Notes: a model not told the origin generated them from the letters alone. 64,000 nucleotides of DNA from Hypoxylon rubiginosum (GCA_902806565.1 CADCXA010000036.1:310001-374000); one strand, 5' to 3'; shown: positions 12,189 through 23,266, counted from the stretch's first letter. Numbers and translations are program-made.

Positions 12189-12735
12189 GTTGCGCGCGTG
12201 ACATGTCACTCGATGCATCTGCCCTTCAAAGCATGATAGTACAATAATTAACACGTGTGTTATTGGTAAAAGTAGGATTGAAGTCTTGTTCATGAGCAAA
12301 ATACTCCCCGCGTCTTTCTACATTTTCAGGTTTCGGTTTGGACTTGTGTCAAGCCTAATGAAGCTCTGTGGGTGTACGACAGACAAACAATGACGCATAG
12401 TCGAATCACCCCTTAACAGGAGAAGGTCCATACAGTTGCCAACCCACCTACCTAAAGTAAGTACCTACCTAGGTGGGTAGTCATTCATGCCTCGTAACTA
12501 CTATCTAGATAGGTCTCTGATGAACCTACTTGGTCACGTATATGCTGTAGGTGCTACAATGTATGTAGATGATCCCGTGAAATCTGTAGAAACAACCCTC
12601 CCCCCTTATTTGTTTCTACTTTACATTATTTCCTATCGTTAATCATCGACACCAAACAAGCTTACCAAGATATACTACGGGGCGGCAAGGACGAAAATAA
12701 ATTATAGCATCTTTAGCATTGTCTTCGTATCAACT
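12189..12735. other. intergenic with a small inverted repeat and the promoter of the first small Cys/His gene
   Basis: A 9-bp perfect inverted repeat (ACCCACCTA at 12442-12450, TAGGTGGGT at 12470-12478) encloses TACCTACCTAGG-type sequence found across the window. From about 12581 the sequence resembles the promoters of the next two paralogues (TCTGTAGAAACAACCCTCC here, TATAAGAAC-CCCT in the others). Confidence 0.5.
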
Positions 12736-13038
12736 ATGTCTACCCCTGAACCTGAGCCGACTGCTGAAACAGTTATTATAACGATATCCGACGGCACCAC
12801 GATTAGCACCCCTTCCGAATTCCAAACTGACTGCCTCTTTATCCGATGGTTTTGGGCATGTGGACACGAAATCCTCCAAAATGATGGCTACAAGACACTC
12901 CAAAAGGTCACCTACCACAAGTATCAAAATCATCCAGAGGAATGCTCTCAGCGGCGCTGTAGGATATCCGAAGTACAAAGTTTTTATACCCAAACATGCG
13001 GTATCGTCGATTGCGATTACTTTACTGGCACGGGCTAG
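12736..13038 (+). CDS. Small Cys/His protein, paralogue 1 of a tandem triplet (putative metal-binding)
   Basis: Uninterrupted 100-aa frame. I do not recognise the family. Candidate ligands are C33, C42, H44, H66, C70, C75, C88 and C93. They fit the pattern C-x8-CGH-x21-NH-x3-C-x4-C-x12-CG-x3-C, which the next two genes share. Eight Cys/His residues would suit two zinc sites, but this is inference. The N-terminus (PEPEPTAETV) is unconserved and there is no signal peptide or membrane segment, so a cytosolic or nuclear protein is likely. The stop codon is followed at once by AG|GTGAGC, a good splice donor, suggesting a 3'-UTR intron. The start is supported by similar upstream sequence in paralogue 2, where the ATG falls at the matching place. 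Confidence 0.75.
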   Translation: MSTPEPEPTAETVIITISDGTTISTPSEFQTDCLFIRWFWACGHEILQNDGYKTLQKVTYHKYQNHPEECSQRRCRISEVQSFYTQTCGIVDCDYFTGTG

Positions 13039-13920
13039 AGGTGAGCATCCTTGCACTTTCAACTGCGATAAAACAGCCGTAACATTACTAGGAATCTGGT
13101 ATTTGAGTCCTAGCCTTATAGATGAGGTTAGGCGTATCGGCCCGGATAGGCTGAGACGAGCGCACAAATGGAGTCTTCTCGTATGTACACCTTATGTTTA
13201 TTTCCAGAGCACTCACAACGTGGGCTGAAGGCCGCTCGAGTGGTCATGTTGTTATCATCCTGCGTAGTTCGCATCGGGACGTAGCCCTCAGTAATGAAAG
13301 ACAAGTAGGATTACCAAGATAAGGTCGCGTGCGTTGCGAATTGAAAATGCAGCGGAGGAACCGGGAGTCAGTATTTCAACCCCTATAGCTATAATGAAGC
13401 AGTACTAACAGGTGCTTAGCCACAACCAAAGTAGCGCAGCCCGACGAGATCGACGATGACAAACTACGTGAAAGCTACGTCGGCTTGAGTCGATGGCGGG
13501 TTGGATACCTTGGACTGGGTGAAGGCCGGAGAGCACATGTGGACTTCCCTTGTATGCATGGTGTCTGGAACACTAAAAATTAGACTGATTTCCTTGTGTA
13601 ATAACTCTATTATTATCGCATCGCTTTGTTTGCATCGTGACATACCCCTGAGTGAGAGAAATGGTAAATAGGAGACAACTCACCCAGTCATCCCAACCCT
13701 GGATCAAAGACGTAGTCACGTACCTAGATACAAATATGCCGTATTTTCTATTACGTAGTCCTGTAAGATATATAAGAACCACCCTTCTCTTCAAATTTCC
13801 TTTCCATCTTGTAAATCTCCCTATCTTCAATCATCGACACAGACCAACAACACACTCTACCGAGCAGCCACAACGAAAAGAGGAAAGGGCAGTACCTTTA
13901 GCTTTGCTTTTACATCGACT
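13039..13920. other. 3' flank of paralogue 1 and promoter of paralogue 2
   Basis: The region up to about 13230 holds an open but unconserved frame and probably forms a 3'-UTR. From 13548 it matches the 3' flank of paralogue 2. The core promoter of paralogue 2 follows near 13770. No further gene is supported. Confidence 0.5.
13771..13776 (+). promoter_or_regulatory. TATA-like element of paralogue 2
   Basis: TATAAGAACCACCC lies about 150 bp before the ATG and is repeated in paralogue 3 as TATAAGAACAGCCC. Conservation between copies whose other non-coding sequence has drifted supports a functional core promoter. Confidence 0.5.
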
Positions 13921-14205
13921 ATGCCTTTCATAACGATCTCCGGCGGCACTAGGATCGATGTACCTTCCCAAATCGAAAAGCACTGTCTCGATATCCAATG
14001 GTTTTGGATATGTGGCCACCCGATCGCTGAGCAAGTTGGCGACCAAGTGTGCCAAGAGGTCACCTACCACAAACACCAAAATCATTCGGAGCCATGCTCT
14101 CACCTAGGCTGCCAGGTATCCATAGTGCAGTTCGCTCGTGCTAGGACATGTGGCAAAGCCATTTGCGAATATGAATATATTCCGCCGCCAAATCTACGGT
14201 ACTAG
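13921..14205 (+). CDS. Small Cys/His protein, paralogue 2 of the triplet
   Basis: A 94-aa frame with C22, C31, H33, H55, C59, C64, C77 and C82, giving exactly the same spacing as paralogue 1 (C-x8-CGH-x21-NH-x3-C-x4-C-x12-CG-x3-C). QWFWICGHP and EVTYHKHQNHSEPC are near-identical to RWFWACGHE and KVTYHKYQNHPEEC in paralogue 1. The C-terminal tail and the N-terminus diverge. The ATG is the first in frame and matches the start of paralogue 1. The stop is again followed within a few bases by AG|GTAGGC, a donor-like sequence. Function unknown; the conserved Cys/His with drifted surroundings suggests a folded, selected, metal-stabilised domain. Confidence 0.75.
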   Translation: MPFITISGGTRIDVPSQIEKHCLDIQWFWICGHPIAEQVGDQVCQEVTYHKHQNHSEPCSHLGCQVSIVQFARARTCGKAICEYEYIPPPNLRY

Positions 14206-14796
14206 TTAGAGGTAGGCATTCTCACTGCCTTGACTAAGATAAAGCACTACTGACTACTAGGGATCATCAAAATAGATACCCTTGGACTAATCGAAAACGA
14301 CGAATGCATATGCATTAGGTAGGCATACTGTAATTTCCTAAGCGGATGGGGAAAGGGATGTTGGACCGAGTCGGTGGATTGGGCCAGATTATCGGGGTTT
14401 AGGCACGTGAGCCTGGATAAGGGTTAGGATGAGAGTAGATATGGATTTTCCTTGTATGTATATCTGGAGCTGTGCGAAGTTTGGTTGAGAGCTCCTCGTA
14501 TAATAATGAGTGTTATTGCATCGATTAGTTTGCATCGTGACACACCTCGTAGCGAGAAAAGGCAAACATGAGTAACAGATATGTAACTAACCTACTCACC
14601 TACCTCCTGTCACATCGCAACTTTGGATCGAGGAAGAGGTAGTCTCGTAAATACTGTAGGGAGTCCCATAAAGTCTATAAGAACAGCCCTCTCCCTCCAA
14701 TTTCCTATCCTCTTACAGTCTCCCATCATCAATCATCAATACTAGACAACAATACTCTCTACCGGGCAGCAACGCAGCAGCAAAAAAAAGGCAAAT
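14206..14796. other. 3' flank of paralogue 2 and promoter of paralogue 3
   Basis: Contains the downstream block shared with copy 1 (about 14450-14550) and the leader shared with copies 1 and 2 (about 14670-14795). No other gene seen. Confidence 0.5.
14676..14681 (+). promoter_or_regulatory. TATA-like element of paralogue 3
   Basis: TATAAGAACAGCCC, matching the element before paralogue 2, about 120 bp before the ATG. Confidence 0.5.
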
Positions 14797-15135
14797 ATGA
14801 CGGTACCATCAGCTTTATCCGCCATGCCTACCATCATAGCTTCCAGTGGCTATTCCTACGAAATCAACCCCGAACAAGTCGGCCGCTGCTTCCAGATCGA
14901 CTACCTCTTCAGGTGTGGACACCCAGCGCAAAAAAGGCAAGGATATGCCGACAAGTTGTACCCAAAGATCGTCTATTACAAGCACGATAATCATCGCCTT
15001 CCGTGCTCCATGCGACGCTGCCGTGTAGATACCATAATCCATCAGGTAGGCGGGCCGTGCGGCAAACCCGAGTGCGACAGGCTGATGGAACACTTCCACG
15101 AGCAAGAGAGGCAGGGGATCATGCTCAAGGAGTAA
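14797..15135 (+). CDS. Small Cys/His protein, paralogue 3 of the triplet
   Basis: A 112-aa frame with C31, C40, H42, H66, C70, C75, C88 and C93. The only spacing change from the other two is 23 instead of 21 residues between the CGH His and the NH His. YLFRCGHP and IVYYKHDNHRLPC align with the siblings. The first ATG (14797) has a purine at -3, but the leader shared with paralogue 2 points to ATG 14824 (MPT, compare MPF) as the ancestral start, which would give 103 aa. An acidic/basic tail (EHFHEQERQ) is unique to this copy. It is the most diverged member and lacks the donor-like sequence after its stop. Function unknown. Confidence 0.75.
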   Translation: MTVPSALSAMPTIIASSGYSYEINPEQVGRCFQIDYLFRCGHPAQKRQGYADKLYPKIVYYKHDNHRLPCSMRRCRVDTIIHQVGGPCGKPECDRLMEHFHEQERQGIMLKE

Positions 15136-15930
15136 AATATCCCCTCTCCCCTTTTTTCTTAAATGTAATGAAATAGTACTAATAGCTGCTAGTCGAACGG
15201 AGTATTCCCGCCGCTGATTGATAATGACAAGCATCGCGGGTGGGGGCAAAAGGGAACGCTATGCTCTGTCGATGAGTTAGGTTAGATCTAGTAGTCATTC
15301 AGATGTCAGAGAGCGAGAATACAATGTACTATTACAAGTGCCTGATCCAAATGGACGGGGGAGGACTTTCTCTACCCCGTGTTTCTTGTCGTTTCGGACT
15401 CCTAGTTGTTAAGGGTACAAATTGAGCCGTTGAGGTCTACAGAGATCGGAAATAGTAACACAAGTAGACAATATATCATTGAAATCAAGCATATAATGAA
15501 GACGGAATGGACAACCTCTTTAGCTGGGAGCTTCCTAGGTTCATTCATCGTAATTTCGTAACCAAGTAATCTGTATTTTAGGGTTGAGCCCTCATTAGGC
15601 ACGGAACTCAAGTTAAACCATTGAGCAAAAGCCAGAGACATCTAAGAAAGCATAGGCAACGAATCCCTTTAGAGGTGTTTAAGGGGGCTAGATACTAGCT
15701 CAGTCACCCTTATGTCTTTTCCAACCCTTGCTAGCCTTCATCCTCGACTGAAGTATTCTTCCTAAATAGCGAGTATCAACATTTTAATTAGTTCATCTCT
15801 GTTGATTTCCTAAGGGAGAGCTGTTGGAAATTTTGCCAAAGGAGAAAAGAATGTCGGTCGTTGCCTCGCAGTCACGATGTCTGTTATCAGCATAACATCA
15901 TAATCCGCGAGTCGATCATCGCCCCCGACG
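15136..15930. other. intergenic
   Basis: Separates paralogue 3 (plus) from the P450 (minus); the two genes converge here, so it should hold both 3' ends. A 79-codon minus frame at 15402-15641 with one hydrophobic stretch was not accepted as a gene. Confidence 0.4.
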
Positions 15931-17741
15931 CTAATGCAGCTCGATCAAGCAGCGCTTCTTCCGGGGCGCCATGAGGAAGTACATGTCCGGCTCCATATCC
16001 TCGTCGGTGAACCCCTCCCGCCGAGAGACCTTCGCATCCGGGAATCTCGTGAAGAATCGCGCGGTCGCGAGACGCAGTTCCATCCTGGCCAAGTGTAACC
16101 CGAGACACACTGCCGAATTTAAAAAAAAAAATCGTGAGTTCCTCTTGCTCTTCAAGCAGTTGAGATTTAAGAGAAGGGAAGGCTTACCTCGGCTGCCTCC
16201 GCCGAAAGGCACAAACGAGTCCTTCATAGCCCTCGTTGGCTTGATCCACCTCTCCGGGTCGAACTTCAGGGGGTCCGCGTAGACGGACGGGTTCCGGTGC
16301 ATGCTGTACGCTTGAGCCGATACGGTATAACCACCTGGAATGAAGCGGCCGACGAGCGTGGCGCCTCCGGGCGGCACGACGCGCGGGAGCCCCGATGGCG
16401 CGGCGGCGTACAGACGCAACGTCTCCTGGATGACCAGATCGAGATAGGCCAGGCCCCTGACGTCCTGCTCGCTGAAGTCGCTGGGGAGCGTCTGGAGCTC
16501 GGCGAGCAGCTTCTTCTTGATCTCGGGGCGCTTGCACACGATCCACAGTAGGTACGTCAGCGTGTTGGTGGTGGTGTCGCTGCCGGCCGCGATATACGAC
16601 ATGGCGTCCTCGCGCAGCTCGACGAAGTCCAGCGTGTCGGTGTCGTTCTCCGAGGCGCGGTACAGCTTGGACAGGAGCGTGGGCTTGGCGCTGTCACCTT
16701 CCTCCTCCACCTGCCGGTAGTGCCGCTTCAGCGACTCGGTGGCGTACTCGCGGATGCGGTCGCGGATCTCCATCCCCGCCTTCAGCACCGGCAGCGGGAT
16801 GAACCGGTTGATCTTCATGAGGAAAGGGAACGTTGATCGGAGTCCTCCGGCGAACCCTATTGACTTCAAGTCGCGAATGTATTGATTCTCCTATTCAGTG
16901 TGGCAAGTAAGCAAGGCTGTTAACAGGATGGGAAGTAAGCACTACATACCTCTTTGGTTTCAAGCATGCGGAATGAGGATCCGAAACTAAGTTCACCAAT
17001 CACGTCGGTGGCCATATATAAACACCAGCGATATACATCCTTTGAAGACAATCAGCATTGATTGATGCCCTTTTCTTGGGAGCTCGGATAGTCAACTCAC
17101 CGCCACGCCGCGTTCCTCCATCTCTTCTGCCATGCGCTCAATGGTCAAGCGGACCTTGGACTCCACCGCAGGCCTATGAGCAATCAACCCCGACTCCGAG
17201 ATCTCAGACGCGAGAAGCCTCCGATGACGTCGGTGGTAGTTGACATCGGTCGTACTGAAGACATTTTGGAGTCCCGGTATGAAGTAGTTGTACCATGGCG
17301 ACTTGAGGAACTCGCCTTTGACTGCGTATATCTGCTGGGTGGCGCTCGGTTCGGCTACGCTGACTTCCAAAGGGCTGATGCGAACGATTGGGCCTATATA
17401 GTCGGCCAAGCCACTGTTAGCGTACACGTCGTCGCTAATATGTTTGTCTAGCAATTGGGTAACGGACCGTATTTCTCGTGTAATACTTGAACCCATTTGG
17501 GTCGTCGACCTTTGACCACATTATACTTCAGGACTGTTTCCGTCCACTTCGTATACCAAGGGCCAGGTAATTTCGCCAGGGGACTGCTCAGGACACTATA
17601 AACATACTGTAGGTATTACTGTTAGTTTTTCCATCGTGTATCCCCGTTGTAGATGAAATTAGGGATTCATACACCTAATAGTGTTACACCTATGGCAATA
17701 GCCACAAGCTCGTAATTCTGGACGCCGTTGACGAGTTGCAT
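15931..17741 (-). CDS. Cytochrome P450 monooxygenase (isotrichodermin-hydroxylase-like group)
   Basis: Six exons (17741-17673, 17606-17468, 17393-17101, 17039-16950, 16890-16188, 16109-15931) join to 490 aa. The N-terminus has one hydrophobic anchor (ELVAIAIGVTLLG) followed by SPLAKLPGPWYTKW, the hinge common to fungal ER P450s. Then come KYGPIVRISPLEV (rebuilt by splicing), an I-helix AAGSDTTTNTLT, ETLRLY for the ExxR, the PERW segment, and the heme loop FVPFGGGSRGVCLG with its Cys at the start of the last exon. The product sits on the ER face and hydroxylates a lipophilic substrate using a separate CPR. The family resemblance is to CYPs of fungal secondary metabolism; the actual substrate is not deducible. 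Local GC is high in 16300-16750. Confidence 0.9.
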
Positions 17742-19267
17742 GTTGACCTGTTTAATACCTTATTTTTCGTCTAAGACATTAGGTACCTGGGTAGCAGGTA
17801 GATGAGAAGTATGATGCAATAAAATAGAACAATATACAAGCAGAAATCAAGCTGTAACGTAGGTAACGGGGCGAGTTCGTTCTTCACAGGCAAAAGGATT
17901 TCGAAGCAGCTATATGCTTTTTGTTTGCTGGAGGAAGGACCCGCTTAACAGCTTCGCCATAACGGTTTGAAAGGCCGAAAGCGACGAGACTCACGGACAT
18001 TTGAGAGATTTGGACATGCGACGCTGAAGAGTACTCGCGACCAAAGGAAGGCCGACCTGCATGAGATTGGTAACATTGACTCTATGGGTTGCATCCGTTT
18101 GGAGGCGGAGGAACGGCAGAGCACTAAGGCCGAATTGTCCGAAGCGGCCAACCAAGCTCCGGGACCCTTGATGATCCTTACATTACAAACGACGAAGAAG
18201 CAAAGCCAGCATTAAGAATTTCATGAACACTGTGTATAGAACTACTCTAAACTCACATAGTACCTATCTATGTAGTTATAGATCCAGCAGAATGTCATTT
18301 TCCTATTCATCAACCCATCATCCTCCTTGCAAGCCCATGCTGTTGACTTGACTATACGAAGCCGGTGGTCGTGTACAGACTTGAAGCTTGCCCAGCATCA
18401 TTTACGCCAAGAGTATTCGAGCACTGTTTTCTAGGTGTGTGACACAAGATGACGCTGTTCATTACTAATATATTGGCTAAATTATATCCTCAATGAAGAT
18501 CCTCATGACACACGCTTCTAGGTGGCGTCTTGTGCGACTATAACCATGACTCGGAAGAAATCATACGTTCTAAATCTAAACACACCTAGCAACATTCTCC
18601 TAGTAACATTCTCATTTTTAGTAAAAGAAGAGCTCACGTCCAATGGCCCTATCCTCTCACGCAGTGTATAAGACGTCCATAATAGAGACAGCTTACTAAG
18701 TTGTGGAACGAGACTTGAAGACTACCTCATACAGACATACAAATCTCACACAAGTCTATTACCAATGCCGTTCTCAGAAGTGTGTCAAACACGTACCCGT
18801 TCCCTGGTGAACTCACGATCAATCGCTAGGTTTGGTGTTCTGCCTACCTAAAGCATGGTCCAGCAAGCCCTCATACGAGTCGAGGTCTAGTGTGTTTTTT
18901 TTTGTCATCGACATTCTGGATTGTTGCTTTCAAGTGAGAACCTATACAGTGTAAACAACCGAATGTGTTTGTGAAGCTTGATGTCAGCTATTTACTAGAC
19001 CATTGCCTGGACGAAATCACCAGAAAATGAGAATGGTATTCAGCCTATCAATCTAGCTAAAGGGAAGAATAGGTCTTCTGGTCTCGCGGCCTAGTAACTC
19101 TCACCATATCTAGTACGGAACGACAAAAGGGCGTCCCTACCCTCACGCAAAGGCCATCAACAACTTCCCAAACCTTATAACCTCTCTCGCATCATGCAAC
19201 TGCAATCAATGAATTTCCCCCTTAATGCCCTACCCGTCCCCCAATACCAGGTTCTCGGTGAGCGGAC
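17742..19267. other. 1.5-kb gene-poor stretch
   Basis: Upstream of the P450 and downstream of the next minus-strand locus. Short open frames exist at 17945-18215 on both strands, but they mirror each other and show no motif, so no gene is supported. The P450 promoter should lie near 17750-18000. Confidence 0.4.
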
Positions 19268-19696
19268 CTATTCATGAAGATACCAGGGGTCCCAGGAGAC
19301 TCCTCGACTATTCGGATTGCCCCGGCCAGTAGGCAGCTGCGCTTTATAGAGCCAACGCGCAGGTATGTCGAGGCGCTGCGTTGAGGGCAGGTTCGTGATG
19401 CCTAATTCCCAAGCTTCCTCCTTGAATTTGACGGCGGCTTGCGGAAATGACAAGATGTTCGCGATCATCTTAAGCTCGAGTAGACCAGGGACTTCTGGAT
19501 GCATTCCTACGAGATACTCCAGTGCGTTCAGGAAGACGTAAAAGTTCGAGCTGGCTTTTGGAGGCTGTCTGAGCTTTGGCGTAAGCGGCTCATGTCGACA
19601 GAACGGACACTCGAGCGCTGTAGAAGCAAAACCTTTAACGTTTTCATTCCAATAGAAGGCGGTGTTCGGGGTTGTCTCGAACTGCATGTCGTACAT
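19268..19696 (-). pseudogene. Unrecognised 142-aa frame, probably the 3' part of a gene broken by a stop codon
   Basis: Starts MYDMQFETTPNTAFYW and contains one CPFC pair. I do not recognise it. The same reading frame continues upstream (to about 19860) through coherent sequence such as LVPSIPNLDAVTKKQK and NPYRVAIGAERKP, separated from this ORF only by a TAG at 19703-19705. That TAG could be CAG after one C-to-T change. No splice sites that would remove it were found. So this is either a broken gene or a short gene starting at 19696. No membrane or signal segment. Confidence 0.4.
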
Positions 19697-19859
19697 GAGA
19701 TACTACGCGCTGCTTAGTGGCTTCCTTTCGGCGCCGATCGCCACTCGGTAGGGATTCATTGCGAGGGGCTCAAATATCTTCTGCTTCTTTGTAACGGCAT
19801 CAAGGTTTGGGATGGAAGGAACCAAGCCCCTTGTCTTATTGGAGTGGTTGTCAGATATG

Positions 19860-21324
19860 ACATTTGCATTTAGCCCTGGAAGCTATGCGGATTTATGAGA
19901 TGATCGGTGCGAATGGTTCTGACCGGTTTCAGTGTGTTTTATTTTTTTTTAATGAGCTTTTAATTGTTTACTGGGTTGTAGGGGGATATTCGTTTATGTG
20001 AGTAAGTGTGTGTGTGTGTGTGTGTGTGTAGGTGGTGTTTTGTGGACGAGAAAAGATGGTGACAGCGTAGAACAGGGAGAAGAAAAGAAATGTAAGAAAG
20101 AAAGAGAGGAAGAGAGAGACAGAGAGATTTTCCTCCGAATCATACTATTGCAACTTCCACATTAGATTTGGTGGGATAGAACGTCTATCTAGCTTACTTT
20201 CCTTTCGGAGGTTGTCTATTCTGTCGTCTGGAAAGCTACCAGGAGGTAGGTACATAGCGTAGGTAAGTACGTAGGATATCAACATTGACCGTGTTGTCAC
20301 CCTACCTGTATCATTAAGCACTAGCGACTTGTTGCGCATTGTCAAATCTGCTCTGCAACGAGGATGCCGTTTAGACACTTATCCGACTAACATTAGGCCA
20401 AATCTCAGTCTGCGCCAATGCCCAATATCACATGCTGCTAGATGGCTTGTACCCAGGTAGGTATATAGTAATTGAGTCATACCTATTGCATTTAGTTACC
20501 AAGTAGACTTTATTGCCCATCGTAGTTGCGAGAGGAGGTGATAAGGGTTCACAGGGTCAAACAGTAGACGACTCAAGCAAGATAGAAGGTAAGACTAACT
20601 AGAGTACCTAAGGTGCATCAACTAATATATTGAACATGGATACTACCTCATTGCTCAACCGAGGTGGGTAGTTGGTCAGTGTGAGTTAAGTTGACTTCAT
20701 CGATAGGCGTAGAAAGGGGCTATGCGGTAATACCTGCAGGATTATAAAAATTGCCTCCCTTTGACCTTACGAAATGCTCAATACTACCAAAACATCATGC
20801 ATCGAGATAGATATTGGTTATCCCTAGTCCCTAGAGACTATATACCCAAAGCATATAAAACGTATACATGTACTCACCCACTTGGAGGTGAGTGGGTGTG
20901 GAAGGACATGAGCATCTACTTGTTACGTACAAGGGGTTTAAGGTGTTATTCTAGATTCTAATTTTCAACCTTAAATTAATCGTGTACGGTTATCCGATTT
21001 ACCTTCACCTTATCTACGAAGGGTAAATAAAATACTAGTTATTAAAGATAAGACATAAGTTACGAAGAACCGTCAATGAATTTCCACTAACGAAACTCGA
21101 CCAAGTCAACAATCTGAAAGTTCAGAAGCTACCTGCCTAGAGAGGTTAGCTACTAAGAAGGTAAGGGTAGAATGTAGATAGGCGAAGTCAACATATTCCA
21201 TGCGTAGACAGCATTAGGAACAGACACCTTCAATCATAAATGTACTTACACCAGCTGCTAGGCAATGCTGTGTACAGTCTTTAGTCTTCATTCGTTAGCT
21301 ATATCATTGACAGCCGGGTATCAT
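19860..21324. other. gene-poor stretch with simple repeats
   Basis: Contains a (GT)12 run, a GA-rich tract around 20079-20126 and several short ORFs without motifs. It lies between the broken 142-aa locus and the 3' end of RAD14. Confidence 0.45.
20006..20029 (+). repeat. (GT)12 microsatellite
   Basis: Perfect GT dinucleotide run, directly visible. Confidence 0.95.
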
Positions 21325-22675
21325 CTAAAACTCCATCTCCTCGACCTCCATGCCGCAGACCGTGCACCTCTTGACCGTCGCCCCCTCCTCGTTCTCGACG
21401 GCCCGCCCCCACTCGTGAACATGCTTACCGCCGCTCGCGATCGCGTCGCCGAACTGGGCCTTCCTACCGGACGCTCCCCCTCCTGCTGCTGTCTGTCCGC
21501 CGTCCCCCAGCTTCCCCTTCTGCCTCCGGTAGGCGTCCGTCCTCGTCCGCTTCTTCAGGTCCAGCAGCTTCTCCTTGAACTTGGCCTCCTTCCGCCTCTT
21601 CTTGTCGGCCTCGCGCCGCTCGAACTCGGCGTCCAGCGCCTCGGCCGACCCCCACTTCTGGTCGCCGAACGCGTACGCCTCCACCTGGCACCGCAGGAAC
21701 AGCATCATGTCGTGCCAGTGCGACTTGTGCGGGTTCGGCTTCGACAGGTGCGGCAGGAGTTCCTCGTCTCGCAGCTCCGGCTCCGTGAGGAGGTAGTCCT
21801 CCCGGCACTCCGTCTTGGTCAGGAGGCTGTATTTATCCGGGTTCTTCTCCTTGCAGCCTCCGCAGACGGCGATCCCGAATACCTCCTCCCACACGAAGTC
21901 GATCTCGAGACTGTTGCACTCCACGCACTTCTTCCGCTCTTTTTGGTCTTGTAGCACGCTCAAGCCCGGCTCGAACGGCCCGGCCTTCTGCCTTTGGAGC
22001 CTCCGTAGTAACTGCATTCTCTCCCACTCCTGCACCGTCATCCCCTTAGGCTTCTCCTCCGGGCCTTCAGCCGGGGCGCCACCCTTGCCATTGCCCGTCG
22101 CAGCAGACCCCGACATGGCCTTGTTCCACGGGTCGTCCTCGGCGCTTAAGAACCCACCCTTCGTATCCGTCATCTTGCCGAAGTCATAGTCGACAAACTT
22201 GGTGAACTTCCTCGCCGGCTTAATTGCCCCCTCGTCTTTGTCCGTCTTCGCCTTATTGATATCGGCGCCTTCGCTTTCCTTGGCCGGCGAAGCGCCATTG
22301 GCGAGGCCGTTGCGGCTCGTGGATGGCGTCTCGCGGATCCGAGTTGTGCCTGACATGGCCTCGTAGGTGCGTTTGCGCGTGTTCGGGACTTGGATTTGGT
22401 CGGTTGCGATGAAGCCGGACGGTGTGCGATTAGGCGAGGGGGCGCCAGCTGCGCGGGCAGCGGATTCGTGTCGCTCGCGCAATGCCTTGGCTTTTAAGCG
22501 GTTCTCTTCCTAAGAATTTGGACCGTCCATTAGTTTACGGTTCCGTAGAGCGACGGGAGAAGGGCAGTGCTCTTTTTCGAGGTTGACTCACAATGCGCCG
22601 CGTAACCTCAGGTGTAAGAGGAGAGGTAGGATTGGCATTTCGAGCGCGTGGTGGCGGCGTCGAAGGACGCTCCAT
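21325..22675 (-). CDS. RAD14: DNA repair protein RAD14 (XPA homologue)
   Basis: Two exons (22675-22592, 22509-21325) give 422 aa. The XPA core is clear. A C-x2-C...C-x2-C zinc finger (CVECNSLEIDF...CGGC) is followed by YSLLTKTECREDYLLTEPEL, then PNPHKSHWHDMMLFLRCQVE and AFGDQKWGS, the DNA-binding extension. RAD14/XPA verifies damage and scaffolds the pre-incision complex in nucleotide excision repair in the nucleus. The N-terminal third is low-complexity and contains FTKFVDYDFGKMTDTKGGFL, usual for fungal members. Unlike yeast Rad14, there is a C-terminal extension ending in a second Cys pair, CTVCGMEVEEMEF. A lysine/glutamate-rich helix with RREADKKRRKEAKFKEK precedes it. Confidence 0.95.
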
Positions 22676-23266
22676 GCTGTGTGAAATTATGATATGATGT
22701 GCATGCGACAACTTGTAAGGAGGTAAATTAAGGTAAGGACAAAGTAAGACGTCGAAGGAAGTTATGGATAAGAGATGGTTGCCTTTCAGGGTCCAGGAGA
22801 GAACTGATTTCATTGGTCTGGAATGGTGACGTCGGAGCTTCTAAATGGCGATATGGTAAGCCAAATTTTAGCCCCCAACAACTACCTCCATTACGCCACT
22901 TAGACCGGAAACGGTCATAAATCTACGAACCTAGGCAATTCAATCGCAGGATTTGAATTACATGAAATGGACATTCTCAGCACGATGTTGATTTTGTTGA
23001 AAGCCTTCATGTAGACAATAATGAGGATGACTGGAGATAAAAATGACTGATATCTACCTCCTTAACACAGCATAGCACACTCGCGTCCGGAAGTATTATA
23101 GAATAGCATCAATTAACCCAACCCATCTATGCGTGCTATGATATCTGTTTGCTAAGTGGCCAAGCAGGGATATCAATGATACCCATCTCTGCAACACCAC
23201 TCCTATGTCCTTTGCCCCTCTCCTGAATATTATGTAGGTAGTAAAAGCCTTAGTCGAATAATGTGT
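22676..23266. other. intergenic between RAD14 and the PHO88 gene
   Basis: RAD14 starts on the left and the PHO88 3' end lies on the right, both on the minus strand. It should carry the RAD14 promoter. No other gene seen. Confidence 0.4.

Larger units (their letters stand above)
12581..14830 (+). repeat. Diverged tandem duplication of a roughly 0.9-1.1 kb gene unit (three copies)
   Basis: Not only the coding parts but the flanks match. The 5' leaders share ATCATCGACAC / ATCATCAATAC, ACTCTACCGAGCAGC / ACTCTCTACCGGGCAGC, and a TTTAGC-TT segment before the ATG. The 3' flanks of copies 1 and 2 share CTTGTATG and TTTGCATCGTGACA (13548-13650 and 14450-14550). This shows whole-unit duplication, now well diverged. 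Confidence 0.75.

Noticed and set aside
15402..15641. 79-codon minus frame with one hydrophobic segment
   Set aside because: No homology recognised, no supporting splice or promoter signal, and it lies in the shared 3' region of two genes.
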